64,000 nt of DNA from Acanthaster planci (lineage: Eukaryota > Echinodermata > Asteroidea > Valvatida > Acanthasteridae), in the NCBI RefSeq assembly GCF_001949145.1, contig NW_019091502.1, positions 126,355 through 190,354 on the forward strand. Reading direction: 5' to 3'. The notes under the pieces were generated by a model. That model did no database searches and had not been told where the DNA came from. It saw only the letters and a list, made by a program, of their open reading frames with translations. Both the position numbers and the translations under genes were made by a program. Shown here in pieces: positions 30,001-42,000 of this stretch (the stretch's first letter is position 1; each line of letters opens with the position of its first letter).

Positions 30001-33000
30001 ATCTCTTCAACATCTGAGACACAGAAGAGTAGAGATGCCGTTTTGTCATTTGCAACGGAATGCCAAGACGTGTTGAAGCTTCCAAACTGGCCAGGGCAAC
30101 TTCTCTGCAACAATTTCCCAGGTGAACCTTTCCCTGTTTGGGCAGGCCCCAACTGTACACAACGTTGTGTCTTCGGAACATACTCAACCACATGCATCTG
30201 CCACTACGGATACTGGGGAGCAGAATGTGACAGGATTTGTCCAGGTGGTGGACCTATCAACCCTTGCCATGGCAATGGTTTCTGTGATGTAGAAACAGGA
30301 ACATGCGAGTGCTTTGGTAACTGGAAAGGTGACCGGGAGTGTGGATCTTGCTCAGAAGGTTGGACTGGAGCAGATTGCAGCCTTCTAGTTTCAGAGCTCC
30401 CTCCAGGACGTACTGAGGTTTCTTGCTCTGTCAGGTCCGAGGTGATCACCAACTATGCAGGGATCAACTATGAGGTACCAGATGTCGGGGTCTATCTACT
30501 CACAAAACTTGGGAATGTTGAAATGCAGGTATGTTTTCATAAGGTCATACTTACATGATTCAGTTGATCATCTCTACTCTTTTCTAGTTCCCTACTGTGC
30601 CGCACGCAGCAAAAATATTCTTTTGGTAAACACCTCAGACGGACTCCCTATTCAACAACGTGCAACTTTACCGTGTATAGACATTTGATAATGCCCGTTG
30701 AGAAGTGATAATGCCCGCTCCGTAAATGGAACACTAGCACCTGGATACAAGACAGTTAAATCGATTCTGATTGGTCAAGAGTCTGTGTGCACACAGCATG
30801 CGACAATTTGCACAAGGAATATTCCATAAAATGGACATGGGTGTTTGGGAAACTGAAAGTAGAATTCCAGCTCAAATTACTGGAAATCCATTATATATTG
30901 ACCTCTTTTGACTCATTGACTAAATAGGTGTTAATGAATGGGAATAAATATGTGCTTGGCCAGTGTTAAGCCTGGTTTCCATATGGTCATTTATAATGCA
31001 GATGAAACGCAAGACGTCAAGACGCAAGACAGTCACGGAAGAGATGCTATGCGACGTCATTCCACAAAAAAATTAAACCAAATGGCGCCGAAACTAGGAA
31101 AATATTAGCAAAAAATGCCTCTTTTAGGTGGCAATGTTGCCTCTTGAAGCCAAACTGATACTCCAGTTTGATGTAATTGAGAGCTATCTTGTTGATGATG
31201 AAGGTTGCATATGCTTGCAATGAGGAGAAAACGGACAAAATGAGTGGTATTAAGCAAGAGAAACATAGTTGTACGCCCATCATGCCAGCATGCGTGGTTT
31301 GTATAGGCCTACTCAGCAACTCAATGCAGACAGTTAGCAAAGTTGAACCGGGCTCAATTTTGCCAATCCGTCTGGGGCTGGTTCCATTTGACATGTTTCC
31401 ATATGTCTGCGTTTCAGTTTTGCGTTGCTCTCTGCTTTTCTATGTCAATATGGAAACAAGGCTTTAAAGTAATGTTTAAGACTGGCTGATAATGCCCTTG
31501 CCTATGGCTTGGGCATTAGTCGTGTGCAGTCTACTGAGCCAAGCACATATTTATTCCCGTAATAAGAGCTGCTGGTGAAATCTTTAAAAGTTTTATCCTA
31601 TTAAGTTTCATAACGTGGGAATGTGACACACTTTAAGATGATGAGCATTGCTTTGTGTGAACTAGTTATTTTCTCATAACCTCATGCCAGACAAAACTTG
31701 ACAAAAACGCTTAAGACCAAGAAGCACTGTAGTTTAAGATTCCGGTTGTTTTATTAAATTGATAGATGTTTCAAGAATGCTTTGTATTTTCTATTGTAGA
31801 TGAGTCAGGTGATCTGCTCGGATGAATCTGTTTGTCTCGACGGGCTAGCTGTCAGCTTCTCTGATCAGAATGTAACCATCCGGCACTTTGCAGCAAACTA
31901 CCACTCCATTGTTCATGTAAACGGCGAGATGACAGTAGCGGATGAACCAGTTGTTTTGAAAGACCGATCAGATGACACACTTACCCTGACAAGGCTCTCA
32001 TCTGAGACTTATGAAATCCAAACAGGCACTCTTGGCTTCTTCATCCACATCAACATCATGGAGACTCACATCATTGTGGATGTTGAGATACCAAGCAGTG
32101 TTTGCTGTAACGATGTGCCTCTTGGTCTGTGTGGTCCTTGCCTAGATTGTTCCGGCATTACCCCTCCTATTCCGGACGGCACACCCGGCATCGTCATCCC
32201 AGATCCAACTGAGGGACAAAGGGATATGTTGGCAAAGATCAAAAAAGTCAGGATTCCCCCAGGCCCTGGTGTTATCTTTTCCACTGACGAGACACCGTAT
32301 AATCCAGATTCATATGCTGGATATTGCCTGTCATTTAGAGAATCAGCTGTGGTCATTGAGAACATTCGCATATCTGTCAAACGCTACACTTGTGTGGAGT
32401 TTCTTATCAAGACATGTTCTGAAGGCTGTGGTGGCACTATCTTCTCATTTGCAGCATCCAAGACATTCTTCATCAGCACCATCTCTGGTTACATATCAAT
32501 TCACTACGGCAACTTCAACGTCACAACAGACCTCTACCTTGACATTGAGGTCTGGAACCTTGTCTCCTTGCTCTGGGATAGCCATTCATTCACCCTGGAT
32601 GTGTACATCTTTGATGCAGAGGGCCTGCCTACAAGAAGAACATACTTCTTGCCAGCTAATATCTTCCCGTCAGATGGAAGCATCTGCCTTGGAGCTTGGC
32701 AGCCAGGAATTGATGGAACTGGATTAGAACCCAGTGGTGCCTTTGTTGGACTGATAGATGATCTACGTGTTTGGGACAGGTAAAATTGAGTTCAGCTTCC
32801 AATGCCAGAATGTAAATTAGCAGCACTTAAGAATGCAAATTCAAAAACTGGAAATCTAAACTTGCTGTGTTTTCCTCACCCTGAAGCCAAAATTTATCTT
32901 GTTCCTTGATGAATCTTTTCTTTTTTCTTTTTCTCCCCTGTAGTTTCTTTGATAGCAATGCCGTTCAGACTCACTGGGATACATACATAGGACCTTTCAC

Positions 33001-36000
33001 TCCTGGGCTGACAGGACTCTGGAAGTTTGATGAAGGAGCAGGTATGTTTATAGCACAACCTTGTAAATGTAAACATTTTAATGCTTGAAAGTCTTCACAA
33101 ATCAGCCGAGCACGTGCAGAATTCTAAATAATTTTCCGTGTTCTATACATTTGTCATGTAAGTAGCACTGTGTTGGAATTCATTTGCTTTCAAATATGCT
33201 TTTGATCACACATACATGTACCTCTGGATAGTTCCCCATGAAAGAAAAACTACAGGTGTTCAGATTTAATGCCAAGCTTTGTTGATTGACTTCTCAGGTA
33301 AAGAGGCATACGATGCTGTCTCGGGCCTTCCGATCATTCTCACAAACTCATCTTACCCAGCCCCAGTCTGGCAACCTTCAGATGCACCTATACCTGCACC
33401 TATCGATAGAAGTGGTAATGGAGGAGCATCGGGAGATAGCGGTGGCACTGGTGGTGGAGGTGGTAGCAGCAGTGGTGGAGGTGGTGGCAGCGGTGGGACA
33501 GGAGATGGAGCAGGAGGCACTGGAGGAGGAGGTGGTAATAGTGGAGGAGGTGGCTTGGGTGGAGGAGTAACACCTACTGTGCCTGACTGGTTGGATGATT
33601 TCTGTAAGAGTGTGACCCTTGCTGGACCACTGTACAAGTAGGTGTCAAATACAACTTTTTCAGACTAAAATTTTTGGCACATTTGTAACTGTGTGATCTG
33701 TGATGTGGCTTTGGGAAGCCAAGACACTTTGAAGTCATTGGAAACTTGATGTAATGTTACTGTGTACTTTATGCAACAATGGGTCTCAGATCAGCCTAAG
33801 ATCTCACTTCCCACACATCATTTACCAGTTTGTAATGACAACAAAGTAGTTCTCAGGTAGAATGCTCAGTCAATTAATAGTATTAGCTCTCAAGATCAAT
33901 ATAGTTGGAAAATTTTGTCAGAAATCTAAGTCCTAGGAAACCCTTTCTTGGTTAATTTACAGTTCCTGCCCAATTGGTGATGCTGCTCAACAGCGCTACT
34001 ACCAAGCATGTCTGCAGGCTGTTGCTACCACCAACACTGTCGAACCAGCCCTCGAACCAGTCGTTGAGTTTGCTGATTTCTGTCAAGTGGCTCTTGCCCT
34101 ACCAGACTGGCCTGCACAACCACTTTGCAACAGATTCGGAGATGCTGTATTTCCCCGCTGGATTGGTGACAGCTGTGACATCCTTTGTGCCTTTGGGTCG
34201 CGCCATCCAGATGACAGGAACATTTGTGTCTGCGACTATGGCTACTGGGGCATTAACTGTGATGAGGTCTGCCCAGGAGGATCGAGCCTGCCTTGTAGTT
34301 CCCATGGACTTTGTGATGCTCTGACAGGAACTTGTACTTGTTCGTCAAATTGGAATGGTGCACTAGACTGCAGCCTTTGCACACCAGGCTGGCTTGGGAC
34401 TGACTGTTCCACTGCACTTGTACAAGTGAGTCTTCAGATTAGAATCCACCTGCGTATCTCTGTCATTGTCGGCTTCTCCCAAATTACCACTGTGAGTGGA
34501 TACACGTTCCTTCATTACTCTGTTGGACAGTACTATCTTCTGCGAATTGCTGACAACTCACTTGTTATCCAGGCCAAGTTCATTAACTGTTATGGTGGCT
34601 ATTCTTGCATCAGGTACCTTGGCCTACGATTTGGAGACCCAGTTGGTGGCTTTGCCCAAGTAACCATTGGAGGTGCACACATTTCCGGTGGATATTTCAT
34701 CATCTATGTTAGTGGAGTGGAAGTCACAGTTGATGGCACATTAGAGTTTGGCCACTCTGGATACGTTTTCACCCGTCTGTCATACCTTGAGCTGTTAATT
34801 ACTGGACCAGGTGATTTCAGCATCATTGTTAGAGCCGATGGAAAATATCTATCCCTGGCTACCAGACTTCCCAACAGCCTTTGCTCCATAGCAACAGGAA
34901 TCCTCGTAGGTGGCTGCTGTAACTCAACTAGCATGGATGAAGCTGTTTTGTCACTTCCAGTTGCTCGCCCAGACCTTGGGCTTTGCAAGAACAGCCATCC
35001 AATACAAATGCCAGCACCTATGCAATCAGGCAATTACCAGTTTTCCACCAATGAAACCACTGATGCAGCATGTGACAGCAGTACTCTGTCACCTTCAGAC
35101 CAGGCCATCAAAGATTTCATGAAGAGCTGGCTGGTCAGTGACTGTGATAATGTAATAACCTACCCTAGCTCAAACTCTGCTTTGCAGCTTTATGGCAGCT
35201 ATTCACTCCACTTCCATTTAACTGTGATCTTCACACAGCAAGTGACCCTCTTTGTTCAAGAAACGTATAATGTTGCATTTGAGCTGCTGATCAAATGTCA
35301 AGACACTGTCACAAATGGAGGTGTTGTGTTCTCCTACTCCCACTACACAACCTTTGCTCTCAGTGTGGAATCAACTGTCAAGATATACATTGGAAATGTG
35401 GTTTATAACACCAACCTGATTGTTCAGAATGAAGAATGGAACAAAGTTGTGTTAGTATATGAAGACATCAATGGCAAGTTAAATATCTACCATTTTGATC
35501 CCAAAGGGAATGTGAAGCGCTACCAGCTCTCTGTTGATGTTCACCTATTCCGCGTCGCTGGGTATCTCTCACTTGGCTCCTGGCAACCAGCCTGGAACTT
35601 GACAAGCCAGGTGCCGCTGAGATCCTTCTCTGGCCACATTGATGACTTCAGAGTCTGGAACAGGTACCTAAGTCCTGCTGAGGTACCTGGCATGTGGGAT
35701 AACAGGCCAGGAACTGACATACCCGGATTGGTGCGATATTGGCCATTTGATGAAGGGGAGGGATTGTTTGCAGAAGACCGTATCACAGGTGACAAACTCT
35801 ACATGCCTGACAATCCATGGCCTCAGCCGCAGTGGGTTGACTCTGATGGACCTGTCCCAGATGATGGTTTCATCCCACCCATTGATCCGACTTTTGACAA
35901 CAATGATCTGGAAGGTGAGACAAAAAATCTCTGCAAAAGTCTTTTGCGTTCCCCACCTGTCTCAGATTCCTGTGACGACCTTGGAGAGGGAACTGCAGGC

Positions 36001-39000
36001 ATGTACTACATGCTCTGTCTGCGAGAGGTTGCTGAAACACAAGATCTTGTCCAGGCATACAAGGTTGCATTTGGTTTCTCAGACATTTGCCAGGCTGCTA
36101 AAAACCTGAGTACCTGGCCAGCATTGCCGTTGTGCAGTGAAGCACCAACTCTTAGAACCGGTACCCAATGCAAAGATGACTGCCTGTTTGGAGTCAAGAT
36201 GTCTTCTGGAGCTTGCTCTTGCCTGAATGGCTTTCATGGAGACCAGTGTGACAGTGTGTGCCCCGGTGGATCAGTCAATCCATGTAGCTCCCATGGAATT
36301 TGCTTGCCTTCCGGATTGTGTGCCTGTGATCTTAATTGGTCTGGCCTGCTGGATTGCGGGATCTGTGCTCAAGGATGGTATGGGCATGACTGCACTGTTG
36401 CCACAACGCTAATCGTCTCCACTCATAGACTGTACTACACAAGCTTTATCACTGTGTTTTCACAGTACACCTTATTTGACGGCCTGAGCTTTAACTTTGC
36501 AGCTGTAGGTGAGTTCTACCTGATGCAGACCAGTAACTTTGTTATTCAGATCCGACAGGTTCCTTGCTATCACCAGTCAACCTGTGTCAATGCCATTGCA
36601 GTCCTTATTGACAGCACTGTTGTGGTAATCCATGCTCCTTATCAGGACAGTCAAGCTCCAGTAATATGGATTGACAAAACCAAAGTTGATTTCGCAGCCA
36701 CTGTCTTGCTCGTCCCAAGTACCAACTGGATTATTGAACAGACAGACGTTAACAATCTGAAACTGTACTCAAGCACTGAGCTTGAATTTCAGGTCAGTGT
36801 CCGCACCTTTGGATTGCACCTCCAAGTGATGATTTCCTCACCATTAGGAACTTGTCTCAGTTCGAGAGGTCTGTTAGGAAACTGTAACAACAATCATACT
36901 GATGATCTTGATGCAAACAATACTAAACCATGGGATGATATATCACAGGAGGACATACACACCCTGATTGCAGACTTGTGGAGGGTTCCATCTTCAGATT
37001 CTTTCTTCATCCATCAGTACCAAAGCTATGTTGAGAAAGAGGTTCCAACAGGAGCAGTCTTTGCATTGGTGTTGGAGAACACAGGTGGCAGGACTGAACC
37101 TCTGAAGAACTTGTCAACATTCATCTCCCACACTGAAATGACCATTGAGTTCTTGATCAAACCTTATTCCTATGGAGGTGTCATTGTTGCATTTGGACTG
37201 GAGTCAACATTTGCCATAATCAATGAAGTCACCATTAAAATTGCTATCGGTGTAGAGGTGTATGACACTGGTATTACAAACAATCTTGAATCCTGGAATC
37301 GGATATCACTGGTATTTGAACGTGAGAAGAACAGGCTGCAGTTTTATCATCACAGCACTGCAGGAGTTGTGAGCTCATGCCGCTTCACCATTGACCACTG
37401 GCTTTGGCTGGAAACTGGAGCAATCCTGTCCATTGGTCAGTGGCTGCCAACACCAGACAACCAAACTTTTGTCCTAAATACCACCTTCCATGGAGCCCTT
37501 GATGAGTTCCGAATCTGGGGTGCCTCATTCCTGCCTGCCTTTGTTCAACTCACTGATGTCACTAACGTTGATGCAGTCAAATATTCAGACACCCTTGCTG
37601 CCTTGTACAAATTTGACGCTGGCTTAGGCAGTGTAATTTCAGACCCTGTTTTCAATAATGACTTCCTCACACCTACTGGCCCATGGCAGAAACCATTATG
37701 GACGTACTCCAACGCTGACATACCTGTGAAGTTTGGTACTCCATTTGTGGCTGTTTTTCACAATAGCTCTCTGCAAACGGAAGCTGAAACACTTTGCAGT
37801 AAGCTGAACATCAGTGATGGTGGACTGCAAGATATTTGTCCTGACTTGAGCCAGGCAAGCCTGGATTTCTTCTATCTGACTTGCTTGCATAATGCAGCAG
37901 CAACAGGAAGCACAGATGGTGCGTTTGCAATTATTGAAGTGCTGATAGAGTATTGCCAGGTCATTAGAGGTTCCAAAGTCAATGCCAGTGTGATTTGCGA
38001 GGTCTTTTCAGAAATTGCAATTCCAGATTGGCTGCTTCTGTCATGCACAAATTGCGGATTTGGATTTCCCCATCAAGATGATTACCACATCTGTGTTTGC
38101 ATCGACGGATACTGGGGCACATCCTGTCATGAAGTTTGCCCTGGTGGTGTCATTGCACCTTGTTACAATCATGGCAGCTGCGACAAGGATGGACTCTGCC
38201 TGTGTGAGGTCAACTGGAGAGGTCAGGTGGACTGTAGCGTCTGCTCTGCTGATTGGCTTGGAGATGACTGTGCCATAGCAACGGCATCCTGGTACAGGCA
38301 GTCAATTGTGAACTTGAGAGTCTTTGCTGTGTGCAGTGCCGAAGGAAGGGTTGTGACTTTTGGTGGAGTGTCGATCTACATTCGTCATGTTGGCATGTAC
38401 AACATGATTACTCATGCTGCTAGCAACCTCAAGATTAATTTAAGGCTTTCATGGTGTGCTAGAGTTGACAGCTTTGCCACCTGTTTTGATGCTATTTCCA
38501 TTCACCATCACTCCCACACCCTCATTTTCCGGGCCTCCACAGACTCAGTTTTCTTGCAGCCGACTATCTGGCTTAATGGAAAGATAATCTTTCTGGATCA
38601 CACAACTTCCATCAGCACAGAGATTTCAGTTCTCCGGATCAACATCATCCAGTATCAAATCTACATTAGGCCTGTGGACCTCTTCATTTTGGTCACAATC
38701 CATCCTCATCATTTTGGCATCAGCATTGACATGCCTTCTGACATCTGCAACAGCGTCAGCACCAGCATGGAAGGATTGCTTGCCTCCTGTGACACAGTCA
38801 GTGACATAGAACGTGTCGATTGTTCATTGGCCGAAATTGACACTCCTGATGGTAATTCGGCTTGTCAACAAAATGCATCCCAATCGGCCGTTGACAAATA
38901 TGCCGACAAATTTGTGGCAGCTTCTCTCGGGAACACATCTTTTGAGCATTACCAGTATCTGCTTCCTGTTCTTGGTGCCGGCCATCATCTCTACTTTGCA

Positions 39001-42000
39001 GACAGTGTTGTCATTTCAGAGCCCCTGTCCAACTTCCCCTCTACCAGGTTTACCTTGGAGATCTTCATTAAGGTTGAGCAGTATGGAGGTGTAATACTCT
39101 CTTACTGCACAAGTGACAGTGTCTTTGCCTTAATCAACTTGGAAACAGGACTTGCTGTTTTCTATGGACATCAAGTCCACGGTCTGAGATTCCAACTGAC
39201 ACTGCAACAGTGGACACAGATGTCCCTCATGTGGCACCAGTCTACTGCCATTTTTGAAGTGTACGTGTTTGATGTATTTGGAGTCGCACAGGTCCAGGCA
39301 ATTCAACTTGAAAGTAGTGCATTTCAGAGTGGCGGCCACCTTGTGCTTGGGCAGTGGTACTCAACAATTTCAACACCCGTCCCACCATTACCAAATGATC
39401 CATTCACAGGCTCCATAGACGAGATAAGAGTCTGGGATCGGATAACAAATCCATCTCTAATTACCTCAAATTGGAAGCTGAATGCTGGGAAAGACACACA
39501 AGATCTGCGAATGGTTTGGAAGCTGAATGAAGGGAATGGCTCGGTATCTGTTGATCTAATTGGTGGCTTTCAGCTTCAGTTCCCTGACTGGAATAGGCCT
39601 TTATGGAGAATCAATGGTGATGATTACCCGATCGATATTGACAATCCTCTTGCCTATCCAGACTTCAACAATGACACACTTGCTGATCTAGCCACCTCCA
39701 AATGTGAAGAAATCTTCTTGAGTGGCCATCTCCATGATTCCACTGTAGCTCTTGGAGTTGCAGTGATTGACATTTACTACATTCAGTGCCTGCGGGATAT
39801 TGCATTCCATCTTGATCTCAGTGCTGCAGTAGAGGCAACTGTTTCTCTCTCTGATTTGGCCCAGTCTCAGTTACTACTGGATAAGTGGCCTGCTTGGTAC
39901 CTGTGCAACAGCTTCCCCGGCTGGGACTTCCCCTTCTGGACTGGCCCCGACTGTGACATTCCTTGCATCTTTGGACGGAGAAGCCCACAGGATCAGTCTG
40001 TCTGCATTTGTGAACCAGGCTACTGGGGATCGGCCTGCAGCAATGTGTGTCCGGGAGGAGCGTTGAGCCCTTGCAGTAACCAGGGCAACTGTAACATGAC
40101 GTCCGGTCTTTGTGAGTGCCACTCCCATTGGCTTGGTTCAGAAACACAAGTTATTAACAAAAGCTACGCCTGTTCAGCCTGTTCAGCTGGATGGTTTGGT
40201 ACTGATTGCTCAATAAGTACTATTGATCAAACGCTAACAAGAGGTCTTTCCATATTCTTTGGCCACCTTCATTTCACAACATTTGATGGCGCAAGTTTCA
40301 ATTTTGGGGTTCCTGGAATGTACAGCCTTCTTACAACTTATTCAACCACACTTCAGGTCCTTGTGGAGCCTTGCTTTGCAATGGTAGCCTGTAGAGAGAT
40401 CACAGAGGTGTCAGTCACCAGTAGAGATGTAACATTGTCAATCGGCATTAATCTGGATGCGGTGGAGAGGTCGTTAATTGTGCAGCAGAGATCCGGACAG
40501 TCATGGACAATTATTGAGTGGACAGAAAATGGCGAAGGTGCAGCTGGAGACTTATCATACACATGGCACAAACTGCATCTGGTGAATATCACAACAACTG
40601 ATTCCATTGTTATCACTGTGGCACTTTACTCAGGTGTAGTTACACTAATCATTAACACCCCTAAAGGAATCAACATGGAGCCGGTAGCTATGTCCGGGAC
40701 ATGGGACGGTGACTGGATCAACGATGTAAATGTTGGAGAATTCCAGCCTGGAACAGGGGATATTCCAGACAGATGGGTGTCTGTGAATGACAGTGATTTT
40801 GTGTTGGACCTAGCTTCCCAGAGATACTGTGATGAGGCTCTCAGCCGTTACTTTTTGGTGCCTCTTGGCAATGCCGTTTTCGTAAGTGAACATGCTCAGG
40901 TCTTCACTGGTGCCGGATACATTCTTCGATTCAGCCACAACCATGTGTTATTTTCAGGCCTGACAGTCAAGGAGCTAGACCAGTTCACTCTGCAGTGCTG
41001 GCTGCGCATTTCTGTCTCATCTACCTCCATTCAGACGTTGATCTTGTTTGAATCAGAAACCTCACTGGCTGTGCAATTGGACAGGGATGCTGTGAGGGTA
41101 GTCTTTGATGGGCGTGTCATCACAACACAGCTCATTGTCCGAGCAGGTCCTTGGTTCCACCTCAGTGTGTCCTGGCGAAGCTTTGATGGCAGAGTGACAG
41201 TGGACTTGTATGCATCAGACCAACAACTTGTGAGGACTCATGTAGTATATGGAGTCCACACCACTGAATACATCCGGTTAAGTGGAAATCTACATCTTGG
41301 TCAACATGCAGGCAATGATGATTCTGATTTTGAGGGTGACATAGACTTGGTGCATCTCAAGGAATACTTCTCTCATGGGGAAGACTTCATCAATGGTCAG
41401 GAACAATTCAATGAAGACCTTGTCCCAGGTATGATATTCCTCATTGCATTGGATGAAGGAAGTGGGTTGAAAGCAGCCACGAAGCTGTATTTACCTGGAA
41501 ACAGCAGTTTAGTTGATGGAAGTTTAGGACCGGAAGATGCACCTCCTACATGGCTTCCATCAGATGCACCAATCAACACTCAGCCAGACTACTCGCCCAG
41601 CTTTCCTACCCCGACCCTCAAAGAAGATGCTGTAACTGCCTGCGCCGGTTACTTCTACCAAGATCCTTTGTACAGTTCCTGCAAGGACCTGGAGAGCACT
41701 CTCCTGTTCTACTATGAAGCCTGCATCTTGGATGTAGCAGCAAGTGGGGACGTGGCTCGTGCTAACATCTCAGCTTACATGTTTGCCCTTCTCTGCCAGC
41801 GGACCCTAGACGTCCCACCTGAGAAATTCTGTGGATTCTTTGAATTCTGCAAGGAGAAGCCAACAGATTCCTGCTGTGCTTGGTGGGTCATCCTGATCAT
41901 AGTCATCTGCATTCTCCTGTTGATTCTGATCCTCATCCTCATCTGCTGTATTTGGAAGAAGAAAAAGGACAAGAGCAAGCAAAAAATCCAAGTGGTCGGG

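Noticed and set aside
34087-34092. ATG at 34087 as a gene start
   Set aside because: It lies inside the C8-like domain of module 5; the frame is open back to the acceptor at 33961-33962.
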